Shown here one piece after another: positions 22,256-29,921 of a DNA stretch of 64,000 nucleotides; the first letter of the stretch is position 1; each line of letters begins with the position of its first letter. This stretch comes from Mesonia sediminis (lineage in GTDB: Bacteria > Bacteroidota > Bacteroidia > Flavobacteriales > Flavobacteriaceae). The position numbers and the translations under genes were made by a program. The stretch spans positions 72,806 to 136,805 of the forward strand of contig NZ_JBHULZ010000004.1 in NCBI RefSeq assembly GCF_042684705.1. The letters are read 5' to 3'. Under the pieces are notes generated by a model, which worked only from the letters and a program-made list of their open reading frames with translations, was not told where the DNA came from and did not search any database.

Positions 22256-23560
22256 TCAAATCGTCCGCTTTTCATTAAAATCTTCAAAATAATCGGCCAC
22301 CCGACGCAAAAAACTTCCGCCAAGGAAACCATCTACTACACGATGATCAAAAGAAAGCGACAAGTACATCATACTTCTAATCTCTATTTTATCTTCTTCA
22401 TCATATTCTATCACCTCTGCTCTTTTTTTGATAATTCCCGTTGCCAGAATAGCCACTTCAGGCTGATTGATAATTGGGGTTCCCATTAAACTACCAAAAG
22501 TACCTACATTAGAGATTGTAAAAGTGCTACCGCTGGTTTCCTCGTGCTTTAATTTGTTATTTCTAGCTTTCTCGGCTAATGCATTTACTTCGGCAGCAAT
22601 AGTAGGTAAATCTTTTTTATCGGCATTTTTAACTACAGGAACAATGAGGTTCCCACTAGGTAAAGCTGTTGCCATTCCTATATTGATTTCCTCTTTTTTA
22701 ATGATGTTTTTACCGTCTACACTAACATTTATCATGGGGAAATCTTTCACCGCTTTCGCCACAGCCTCAACAAATAATGGAGTAAAGGTAAGTCTTTGAC
22801 CATATTTTTCTTGAAAAGCATTTTTGTTGGCGTTGCGCCAATTTACCATCTGGGTTAAATCGGCTTCAACATAGGCCGTAACGTGAGGCGAAGTATGTTT
22901 AGAATACACCATATGATCGGCAATCATTTGTCGCATGCGGTCCATTGCTATTATTTCGCCTTTTCCTTTATCCAGTTTCAAATCAGGTACCTTAAAACCG
23001 TCAACCTCGGGCACAGGCTGGGCAAACTGCGCAGGTCTTCCCTCTTCTATATATTTAAAAACGTCACTTTTGCGTAACCTGCCCTCATTACCTGTTGCCG
23101 GAATACGGGCCAACTCTTCATAGCTAATGTGATAATCTATAGCTATATTTTGAATCAGCGGTGAGATGTAAGTGTTCTGATTTTTATTTAGCGTATAACT
23201 TTGCGAAGTTGAAGTTGAGCTTGCCGACGGTTTTTTCTTAGACGCTTTTGGTTTTGCCGGTTTGGGCGATTCTTTTTTCGCTTCCGCGGAAGCTTTTTTC
23301 GCCGGTACCGCTTGGTCTTTTGACACCTCAATTTTTGCAATTACCTCACCAACTTTTACTACCTCATCAACTTGTGCTAAAATTTTTGTGATTACACCCG
23401 ATGCAGGTGCTGGAACTTCAGAGTCTACTTTATCTGTGGCTACTTCTAAGATTATTTGATCTTGCTCAATAGCATCTCCTTCTTTAACCAACCAATTGAT
23501 AATGGTACCCTCAGAAATACTTTCGCCCATTTTGGGCAGTTTAAATTCTATACTTGACAT
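22256..23560 (-). CDS. 2-oxoacid dehydrogenase E2 (dihydrolipoyl acyltransferase)
   Basis: This 434-residue E2 has one N-terminal lipoyl domain with lipoyl-lysine K44 in EVATDKVDSEV. An Ala/Lys/Pro-rich linker (about 80-120) is followed by a peripheral-subunit-binding domain (about 132-173, YISPLIQNIAIDYHI...GRLRKSDVFKYI) and the acyltransferase core with SFDHRVVDG near the C-terminus. It probably pairs with the fused E1 in the same run to oxidise branched-chain or other 2-oxoacids. The linker contains an in-frame copy of the TTCCGCGGAAGC palindrome (23282-23293). Confidence 0.94.
   Translation of the reverse strand: MSSIEFKLPKMGESISEGTIINWLVKEGDAIEQDQIILEVATDKVDSEVPAPASGVITKILAQVDEVVKVGEVIAKIEVSKDQAVPAKKASAEAKKESPKPAKPKASKKKPSASSTSTSQSYTLNKNQNTYISPLIQNIAIDYHISYEELARIPATGNEGRLRKSDVFKYIEEGRPAQFAQPVPEVDGFKVPDLKLDKGKGEIIAMDRMRQMIADHMVYSKHTSPHVTAYVEADLTQMVNWRNANKNAFQEKYGQRLTFTPLFVEAVAKAVKDFPMINVSVDGKNIIKKEEINIGMATALPSGNLIVPVVKNADKKDLPTIAAEVNALAEKARNNKLKHEETSGSTFTISNVGTFGSLMGTPIINQPEVAILATGIIKKRAEVIEYDEEDKIEIRSMMYLSLSFDHRVVDGFLGGSFLRRVADYFEDFNEKRTI
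23282..23293. repeat. Iterated palindrome TTCCGCGGAAGC, copy in E2
   Basis: Exact copy inside the E2 linker, encoding K-A-S-A-E-A-K. The palindrome extends to GCTTCCGCGGAAGC here. Confidence 0.6.
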
Positions 23561-23593
23561 AAATGGTCTGTGTATGTTTATTTACATGGCTAA

Positions 23594-23601
23594 CAAAAAT
23601 A
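23594..23601 (-). promoter_or_regulatory. -7 box of the E2-E1 operon
   Basis: TATTTTTG on the minus strand matches TAnnTTTG and lies 33 bases before the E2 start codon. No convincing -33 element is seen. Confidence 0.4.
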
Positions 23602-23831
23602 ACATTTTAGCCTAGCAATACCAGCTAGAAAAGTAGTTTAATCATGATTTTATACCAATTTAATTGATTCAAACCTCATAATTGGTCGAAACTAAACGAA
23701 CAAAAGAGCATTACCCCCTATAAAAATGGCACTTTAAGCATTTTTAGCGTGAGAATAACTAAAGTATTTTTAGTATTTTGCAACCCAATAAATCGTGTAT
23801 ATATTATACCATAAATTATAATACCATTACC

Positions 23832-26033
23832 ATGAAGAAACTTATTAGATTATTTATCTTTTTACTCGCTTTCCCCGTGTTTTCTCAACAAGGCGGAATG
23901 TGGATTCCGTCTTTATTAGAAGGAATGAATGAAAGCGAGATGCAGAACTTAGGAATGAAAATGAGCGCTGAAGACATTTACAGTGTTAACAATAGTAGTT
24001 TAAAAGATGCTGTACCTCACTTTAACGGCGGTTGTACCTCTGAGGTTATTTCGCCTAAAGGCTTATTGCTTACCAACCACCACTGCGGTTATGGGCAAAT
24101 TCAGTCCCATTCAAGTGTTGAAAACGACTATTTAGCCGATGGATTTTGGGCAAAGAATTTTAAAGAAGAGCTGCCTAATCCGGGAATGACCGTTACCTTT
24201 ATCGTTGAAATTTCTGATGTTACCGACCAAGTACTAGCGGGCACTCAAGAAGCTTCTAACGAGGAAGAGAGACAGCAAATAATTGAAAAGAACAAACAAG
24301 ACGTTGTAAATAATTCACCCAAAGAGACTTGGCAAACTAACCGTGTAAGCACTTTTTATGACGGTAATCAATTTATGCTTTTTAGGGTAGAAACCTTTAA
24401 AGACATCCGTTTAGTGGGTGCTCCTCCTTCTTCAATAGGTAAATTTGGATCAGATACAGACAACTGGATGTGGCCTAGACATACTGGCGATTTTGCTCTT
24501 TTTAGGATTTACGCCAATAAAGACAATAAGCCTGCAGAATACAGTAAGGACAACGTCCCCTACACGCCGAAACATTTTTTACCGGTTAGCTTAGACGGTG
24601 TTGAAGAAAACGATTTCACTATGGTTTTTGGCTATCCTGGTACCACCGACGAGTACTTACCGGCTGTAGCAGTAGAACAATTGATTGAGACCATCAATCC
24701 GGCTCGAATTGGAATTCGCGAGGTGGCGCTTAAAGAGCAGGATGCATTTATGCGAAAAGACCAAGAAATAAAAATTAAATATGCCTCTAAATATGCCCGT
24801 ATCGCCAATTATTATAAAAAGTGGATTGGTGAGAGCCAAGGCTTAACTAAAACCGATGCGGTTGGTATTAAAAGGAATCTTGAAGACCAATTTACTCAGA
24901 CTCTAGCGCAAAAAGGGCTAAAAGATGAATACGGCCATATATTAAATGACTTTGAAGAAGCTTACGCCGATTTTAAAGATTATGATTTGGCTTACAATCT
25001 ATTTTCTGAAGCTTTTTTAAGAAACGTAGAACTTTTGCGTACAGGCTTTCAACTTTATCAGCTTGAGCAGGTTTATAATTTTAGAGGAGAACAATCTTTT
25101 AACGATAGAAAAAATAACTTTTTAAAAGATACTCAGTCGGCATACAAAGATTATAGTCAAAAGGTAGATGAAAAAGTTTTTGAAAAGGTGATTGCCTTTT
25201 ATGCCGAAGAAATGCCTAAAGAATTTTTACCCGATGTTTACGAAAATATTAACTTAAATAAATTAACTCAGCAAATTTATTCTCAATCGGCTTTAACCGA
25301 ATATGATAAACTGGCTGCGCTTTTAGAGGGAGACGCGAAAGAAGTTTTAAAAAAACTACAAGAAGACCCTGGTTATGATTTTGTGAAAAATAATGCCATT
25401 GCATTTTATAGTGAAGTATTACCGTCTTACCGTAAAATGCGTTTAGAAATTGACGCTTTACAGGCTGAGTATATGAAAGCAATTGTTGAAACCAGCCCCA
25501 AAGAAGCTAGAATTTTCCCTAATGCAAATGGTACGCTTCGTGTAACTTACGGTCAAGTGAAAGGTTACAGTCCTAAAGATGCAGTTTATTATGAACCTGT
25601 TACGCATTTAGAAGGAGTAATGGAGAAATATGTAAAAGATGATTATGAATTTGATGTGCCCCAAAAACTTATCGACTTATACGAAGCTAAAGATTATGGA
25701 CAGTATGCAGAAAACGGTAAATTACCCGTAAATTTCATAGGCACCAACCACACTACTGGAGGAAATTCAGGTAGCCCCGTGATCGATGCCTACGGAAATT
25801 TGATAGGTTTGAATTTTGACCGTGTTTGGGAAGGTACAATGAGTGATATTTACTATGACCCGGCTATTTCTAGAAATATAATGGTTGATGCGCGTTATAT
25901 TTTATTTATAATTGACAAGTATGCCAATGCTCAGCATCTTATAGATGAGATGCAATTGGTACACCCTAAGAAAAAACAAACGCCAAAACGTAAAAAAGCT
26001 AAAAAGAAAAGAAAGTCAAAAAGACGTTCTTAA
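23832..26033 (+). CDS. S46 family dipeptidyl peptidase, DPP11-like (Asp/Glu-specific)
   Basis: This 733-residue exported serine peptidase removes dipeptides from peptide N-termini. Signal peptide 1-18 (LLAFPVFSQQ), catalytic His in TNHHCGYG (about 83-84), and catalytic Ser in TGGNSGSPV. Eighteen residues after that Ser lies Arg in LNFDRVWEG. In Porphyromonas gingivalis the equivalent Arg673 gives DPP11 its acidic P1 preference, while DPP7 has Gly. The C-terminus has an unusual Lys/Arg-rich tail of about 25 residues. I chose ATG 23832 because it begins the signal peptide; an upstream TTG adds non-family residues. A DPP7-like partner is encoded at 29922. Confidence 0.93.
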   Translation: MKKLIRLFIFLLAFPVFSQQGGMWIPSLLEGMNESEMQNLGMKMSAEDIYSVNNSSLKDAVPHFNGGCTSEVISPKGLLLTNHHCGYGQIQSHSSVENDYLADGFWAKNFKEELPNPGMTVTFIVEISDVTDQVLAGTQEASNEEERQQIIEKNKQDVVNNSPKETWQTNRVSTFYDGNQFMLFRVETFKDIRLVGAPPSSIGKFGSDTDNWMWPRHTGDFALFRIYANKDNKPAEYSKDNVPYTPKHFLPVSLDGVEENDFTMVFGYPGTTDEYLPAVAVEQLIETINPARIGIREVALKEQDAFMRKDQEIKIKYASKYARIANYYKKWIGESQGLTKTDAVGIKRNLEDQFTQTLAQKGLKDEYGHILNDFEEAYADFKDYDLAYNLFSEAFLRNVELLRTGFQLYQLEQVYNFRGEQSFNDRKNNFLKDTQSAYKDYSQKVDEKVFEKVIAFYAEEMPKEFLPDVYENINLNKLTQQIYSQSALTEYDKLAALLEGDAKEVLKKLQEDPGYDFVKNNAIAFYSEVLPSYRKMRLEIDALQAEYMKAIVETSPKEARIFPNANGTLRVTYGQVKGYSPKDAVYYEPVTHLEGVMEKYVKDDYEFDVPQKLIDLYEAKDYGQYAENGKLPVNFIGTNHTTGGNSGSPVIDAYGNLIGLNFDRVWEGTMSDIYYDPAISRNIMVDARYILFIIDKYANAQHLIDEMQLVHPKKKQTPKRKKAKKKRKSKRRS

Positions 26034-26060
26034 TTTCGGTTTAGACAAAATTGATCTAAC

Positions 26061-26096
26061 AAAAATAACCCCCGAAATTTTCGGGGGTTATTTTTT
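26061..26096. terminator. Terminator between the DPP11-like gene and the symporter gene
   Basis: A GC-rich stem (26061-26076 with 26079-26095, centred on AAATTTT) is flanked by A-run and T-run. It lies between convergent genes and can act in both directions. Confidence 0.85.
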
Positions 26097-26113
26097 ATAA
26101 GCGTAAATCAAAT

Positions 26114-27277
26114 TTAAGATTTCTTCAGTATTTTATCAACTACCATAGCTATAGCGCCGTCTCCCGTAATGTTTGCTGCGGTACCAAAGCTATCCATAGC
26201 TATATATAGCGCAATCATTAGAGCTTGGGCTTCTGCATCAAAGCCAAGCATGGTTTGCAAAATTCCTATTGCTGCCATAATAGCTCCTCCAGGAACACCT
26301 GGTGCCGCCACCATTGCAATTCCCAGCATCATTATAAAGCCGGCAAACATTCCGAAATTAAAATCTAAGCCTTGCATAAGCATTAATGCAATGGCGCAAG
26401 CAACAATTTTCATGGTACTCCCCGCCAAATGAATAGTTGCCCCTAAGGGAATTACGAAATTGGCAATCTTAGCCGACACTCCGTTTTTCTCTACTTGCTT
26501 TAAGGTTACAGGAATAGTTGCTGCAGAAGATTGTGTTCCTAAAGCGGTGAAGTAAGCCGGCATCATATTTAGCAGTGCTCTAATTGGATTCTTTTTGGTG
26601 AATAAACCAGCAATTACATATTGAACCAGCATAAGCAGAATGTGTAATATAAATATCACCCCTATTATTTTTACAAAAACGCCTAAAACTGAAGCAACCT
26701 GCCCCTTGTAAGCTATCGCTGAAAAAATACTTAAAATAAATAATGGCAGTAGAGGAACAATCACTTTCTCAATAAGCATCATAATAATTTTCTGAAAGTC
26801 TACAGTAATCCGCTTTAAGCTTGAATTTCCCAGTGGTGCCAATCCTAAACCAATTAGAAAAGCTAGGGCCAAAGCTGTCATGACATCAAGAAATGGCGGA
26901 ATTCCTATGCTAAAATAAGGAATGAGCTGTACCGCGTTTTCTTCAACCGTATTTAAATTCTGTGGTTCAATAATGGAGGGAAAAATATTTGAAGCTACAA
27001 AAAAGGTAGAAAAACCTGAAAACAAAGTAGAACCGTAGGCCAAAGCGGCTGTTGTTAAAAGTAATTTACCGGCTCCATTACCTAGATCTGCAATAGCTGG
27101 CATGATTAAACCTAATATAATTAAAGGAATCGAAAAGCCTAGGAACTCACTAAACAACTGTTTAAAGGTTTCAAGACCTCGATTGACCCATTCAGGTAAA
27201 AACAAACCCATTAATAAACCTAAAATAATAGCTACTATAACTTTAAAAAGTAGACTACTAAGAATTCTTTTTATCAT
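26114..27277 (-). CDS. Dicarboxylate/amino acid:cation symporter (DAACS/SLC1 family)
   Basis: This 387-residue inner-membrane symporter imports acidic amino acids or dicarboxylates with Na+ or H+. It has about eight membrane helices plus the hairpin loops of the family. Seen: the serine-rich hairpin GTQSSAATIPVT, the GATIHLAGST helix, and PGVPGGAIMAAIGILQ before the last helix. The substrate (glutamate/aspartate, serine or C4-dicarboxylate) cannot be told from sequence. ATG 27277 is preferred over a TTG at 27286. It contains one copy of the dispersed 16-mer (26807-26822). Its position between two secreted dipeptidyl peptidases suggests, weakly, a role in peptide or amino-acid use. Confidence 0.88.
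   Translation of the reverse strand: MIKRILSSLLFKVIVAIILGLLMGLFLPEWVNRGLETFKQLFSEFLGFSIPLIILGLIMPAIADLGNGAGKLLLTTAALAYGSTLFSGFSTFFVASNIFPSIIEPQNLNTVEENAVQLIPYFSIGIPPFLDVMTALALAFLIGLGLAPLGNSSLKRITVDFQKIIMMLIEKVIVPLLPLFILSIFSAIAYKGQVASVLGVFVKIIGVIFILHILLMLVQYVIAGLFTKKNPIRALLNMMPAYFTALGTQSSAATIPVTLKQVEKNGVSAKIANFVIPLGATIHLAGSTMKIVACAIALMLMQGLDFNFGMFAGFIMMLGIAMVAAPGVPGGAIMAAIGILQTMLGFDAEAQALMIALYIAMDSFGTAANITGDGAIAMVVDKILKKS
26807..26822 (+). repeat. Dispersed 16-mer repeat, copy 2 (inside the symporter gene)
   Basis: AATCCGCTTTAAGCTT, identical to 6533-6548 and 42068-42083. In the gene it encodes S-S-L-K-R-I on the opposite strand. Confidence 0.6.
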
Positions 27278-27357
27278 GATTAACAATTTATAAACAATTT
27301 GAAGTGCTCAAATATATTACCTTGGCAGCGTATAATACACCCTCTACACTTATAATT

Positions 27358-27924
27358 ATGTCTCTCATAATAAAAAAAGCTACACCAAATTATTATTTAG
27401 CTACTTCTGTTTTGATTTTACATGCCATGGATGAGCTTATTTATTATTATTTAGGGAAAGAAGACAAAGGAGAGGCTAAGAAATTTTTAATTCAAGAATT
27501 TCAAAAAGAAGATAGCCTGTACAGCTATCGCAACACATTTCTGGCTTTTTTAGGTGATAAGCTAGTAGGCGCTTTAATCGCATATGACGGTAAAAAGCAC
27601 AAAGCATGGCAAAAAAAATTAGTCAACACCCTCGCTCTAGAGTACAATTTCAACAACACGCTAACTCCTGAAACTCAAGCTGGGCATTTTTATTTAGATT
27701 CCATTAGTGTAGACCCCGATTACCGCGGTCAAAAAATTGGAAGTGAACTTATTAAATATGCCGAATCTTATGCTCGAGATTATTCTTTTAAACATCTTGG
27801 ACTTTTGGTTGATTTAGAAAACCCAAAGGCAAAAAGATTGTATGAGCGTCTTGGTTTTAAATTAGACCATACCGTTCATCTTGGCGAACATGAATATTAC
27901 TACTTAAAAAAGGCCTTGCACTAA
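27358..27924 (+). CDS. GNAT family N-acetyltransferase
   Basis: This 188-residue protein has the GNAT acetyl-CoA-binding core: LDSISVDPDYRGQKIGSELI (the R/Q-x-x-G-x-G/A motif as RGQKIGS) and the later LVDLENPKAKRLYERLGFK. The target molecule is unknown. ATG 27358 (MSLIIKKATPNYYLA) is chosen over a GTG at 27304 because the first beta-strand follows directly. It is a single gene; its stop overlaps the stop of paaY on the other strand by three bases. Confidence 0.85.
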   Translation: MSLIIKKATPNYYLATSVLILHAMDELIYYYLGKEDKGEAKKFLIQEFQKEDSLYSYRNTFLAFLGDKLVGALIAYDGKKHKAWQKKLVNTLALEYNFNNTLTPETQAGHFYLDSISVDPDYRGQKIGSELIKYAESYARDYSFKHLGLLVDLENPKAKRLYERLGFKLDHTVHLGEHEYYYLKKALH

Positions 27925-28520
27925 TCTCGTTTTTTCATTTCTTGAAGGGTTTCATAAAAATTTTCTTGAACCGGCCTGTTTTTAGGAACTTCTCTTAAAG
28001 GCTCAACGATTTCTAAACTTTCATGACAATCTGCAGGCAGTCTTTGGTACAATTTTGTGCCGGCCGTTTTCCAGGCAATCATTTCATCAGAAACTGTTTT
28101 GAGTATTTTAGCAGGGTTTCCTACTACTAAGCTACGTTTTGGTATTTTGCTTTCAGCTTTGATAAATGCCATTGCGCCAACAATACATTCATCTCCTATT
28201 TCGGCATCATCCATGATAACCGAATTCATTCCGATAAGGCAATTCTCACCCAAATTAGCTCCGTGAATAATGGCTCCGTGGCCTACATGAGCCCCTTTCT
28301 TTAATCGAATGCTTTTACCAGGAAACATATGCACTGTACAATTTTCTTGTACATTAACGCCGTCTTCTAAAATAATTTCGCCCCAGTCGCCCCGAATGGC
28401 GGCACCCGGACCTATATAGCAATCTTTACCAATAATCACATTACCTGTTACCGCAGCTTGCGGGTGCACAAAACTGCTTTCGTGAATTACAGGAATATGG
28501 TTTTTGAATTTGTAAATCAT
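27921..28520 (-). CDS. paaY: PaaY-like thioesterase of the gamma-carbonic-anhydrase fold
   Basis: This 199-residue left-handed beta-helix hexapeptide-repeat protein has the metal-binding histidines of the gamma-carbonic anhydrase fold (HMFPG, HVGHGAIIHG). Its C-terminal extension WKTAGTKLYQRLPADC...EPLREVP is the PaaY feature. In E. coli PaaY removes thioester by-products that would block the phenylacetate pathway. The other paa genes lie nearby on the same strand, which supports the name over a generic carbonic-anhydrase-like call. A four-helix-bundle gene sits just upstream. Confidence 0.85.
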   Translation of the reverse strand: MIYKFKNHIPVIHESSFVHPQAAVTGNVIIGKDCYIGPGAAIRGDWGEIILEDGVNVQENCTVHMFPGKSIRLKKGAHVGHGAIIHGANLGENCLIGMNSVIMDDAEIGDECIVGAMAFIKAESKIPKRSLVVGNPAKILKTVSDEMIAWKTAGTKLYQRLPADCHESLEIVEPLREVPKNRPVQENFYETLQEMKKRD

Positions 28521-28540
28521 AGTTTAGTATGTAAGTTAGT

Positions 28541-28556
28541 AGAGGTGAGTGGTGAG
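28541..28556. repeat. Inverted repeat, left arm, flanking four-helix-bundle gene copy 2
   Basis: AGAGGTGAGTGGTGAG. The reverse complement of the right arm at 28946-28961 matches it in 14 of 16 bases. Confidence 0.5.
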
Positions 28557-28560
28557 TTGA

Positions 28561-28929
28561 TCACTTGTTTTTTAGATGCTTAATCAAGGATGAAATCATC
28601 TTAGAAATTTCTGTAATCTGCTTTTTATTTTCATCAACTTCTCTAAAAGTGATATAACTTCTTATTTTAGCTTTTGTTGATATGGCTACACATTCGTGAG
28701 AACTATCCCACACCATTTTTAAATATCGAATAAAATTCGGGTCTGTACTTGCAGAACCTTCAGCTATATTCAAAGCTATTGAGTCTGCCGCTCTAATAAA
28801 TTGAGAAGATAATTTATAAATTTCATGATCTGGAAAATTTTCAACTTGATTATTAACAGACTCGCCAAACTCCATCGCTTTTTGATAAACTTTTAAATCT
28901 TCAAAATTGAAATGATATTGCCTCCTCAT
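28561..28929 (-). CDS. Four-helix-bundle protein, S23/IVP family, copy 2
   Basis: This 122-residue protein is a divergent paralogue of the one at 21854-22222. It shares the FEDLKVYQKAMEFGESV-type first helix, KLSSQFIRAADSIALNIAEGS, and a KYLKMVWDSSHECVAI third helix. I chose ATG 28929 (MRRQYHFNFEDL), matching the MRR-x-x-F start of the other copy, over a GTG at 28950. It lies between the enoyl-CoA hydratase and paaY genes and is bracketed by a 16-base imperfect inverted repeat, which suggests it arrived as a unit. Confidence 0.88.
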   Translation of the reverse strand: MRRQYHFNFEDLKVYQKAMEFGESVNNQVENFPDHEIYKLSSQFIRAADSIALNIAEGSASTDPNFIRYLKMVWDSSHECVAISTKAKIRSYITFREVDENKKQITEISKMISSLIKHLKNK

Positions 28930-28945
28930 ACTACTTAACTTTTTT

Positions 28946-28961
28946 CTCACGTCTCACCTCT
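28946..28961. repeat. Inverted repeat, right arm, flanking four-helix-bundle gene copy 2
   Basis: CTCACGTCTCACCTCT, the near reverse complement of the left arm at 28541-28556. Both arms lie outside the coding region. Confidence 0.5.
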
Positions 28962-28981
28962 CATCTCTAAAATTTCAGGTT

Positions 28982-29731
28982 TTATTTATACTTCTCTAAT
29001 TTCTGTTTTGTAAAATCTGATAATACTAAACGACCGCTAATTTTTGCCCGTTCATTTAATAATTGATCCCAATCTTCTGTACCTCTCCAGAACATTTGTT
29101 TCATTTCTTTCACAGCTTCTGGATTATAATTACAAAGGTTTTTAGCAAACGCCATAACCGCCTCATCTAATTCTTCGGTAGAATCAAACACCTGGGTAAA
29201 TAATCCTTTTTGCTTGGCCCACTCAGGAGAGTAAAAAGAATTAGCATCAATAGCTATTTGAGACATGCCACTTAGACCCAGTTTACGTTCTACTGCCGGA
29301 CCTACCACAAATGGCCCTATACCTATATTCAACTCGCTTAATTTTATGGCGGCGTATTTAGTTGCCATGCAATAATCCATAGCTGCTGCCAGTCCAACAC
29401 CACCGCCTACAGTTTTTCCTTGTACACGACCAATGATAAATTTAGGGCATTTACGCATAGCATTAATTACATTTGCAAAACCCATAAAGAATTTCTCCCC
29501 CTCGTTTTCATCGGCGATGCTAATTAATTCTGTAAAACTCGCTCCAGCACAAAAGGTACGGTCGCCGCCAGATTTAATTACAATAACTAAAACTTCGTCA
29601 TTTTCCCCAGCTTGGGTTATACTACTTGCTAATTGAGATAAGATATCTCCAGGTAAACTATTGTGTGCCGGATGAAAAAACTCAATAGTGGCAACTTGGT
29701 CTTGTATATTAGTCTTTACGTATGCTTCCAT
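28982..29731 (-). CDS. Enoyl-CoA hydratase/isomerase family protein, likely PaaF-type
   Basis: This 249-residue crotonase-fold protein has the CoA-binding/oxyanion segments FCAGASFTEL and GKTVGGGVGLAAAMDYCMA, and the ELNIGIGPFVVGPAVERKLG stretch. With paaY beside it and the paa cluster nearby, it could be the 2,3-dehydroadipyl-CoA hydratase (PaaF), the one beta-oxidation step otherwise missing here. I do not give the symbol because crotonase-family members cannot be told apart by eye. ATG 29731 (MEAYVKTNIQDQVATI) is chosen over an upstream start. Confidence 0.8.
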   Translation of the reverse strand: MEAYVKTNIQDQVATIEFFHPAHNSLPGDILSQLASSITQAGENDEVLVIVIKSGGDRTFCAGASFTELISIADENEGEKFFMGFANVINAMRKCPKFIIGRVQGKTVGGGVGLAAAMDYCMATKYAAIKLSELNIGIGPFVVGPAVERKLGLSGMSQIAIDANSFYSPEWAKQKGLFTQVFDSTEELDEAVMAFAKNLCNYNPEAVKEMKQMFWRGTEDWDQLLNERAKISGRLVLSDFTKQKLEKYK

Positions 29732-29861
29732 TTTAAAAATTTTATATTGTTCCAAAAATAAGCATTTCAAAATTCTTGACTAAATACAAATCAGAAAATG
29801 AAAAAAAAGTTCAAGAATTAAACTTTTTAATGTACCAATAGTCATACTAGGCATAAACCAG

Positions 29862-29869
29862 TATCTTTA
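29862..29869 (+). promoter_or_regulatory. Probable -7 box of the DPP7-like gene
   Basis: TATCTTTA is one base off TAnnTTTG and lies 52 bases before the ATG. The -33 element is not evident. Confidence 0.3.
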
Positions 29870-29921
29870 CCAAATTTTAAAATACGTTTACTAATTTTTA
29901 ATTTTAATATACATTGATTTC

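Noticed and set aside
21804..22260. Inverted repeats around the first four-helix-bundle gene
   Set aside because: Only about 11 of 16 positions match between the best flanking stretches, which is too weak to claim.
22208..22489. Plus-strand open frame overlapping the E2 3' end
   Set aside because: It overlaps two well-supported minus-strand genes and has no recognisable sequence.
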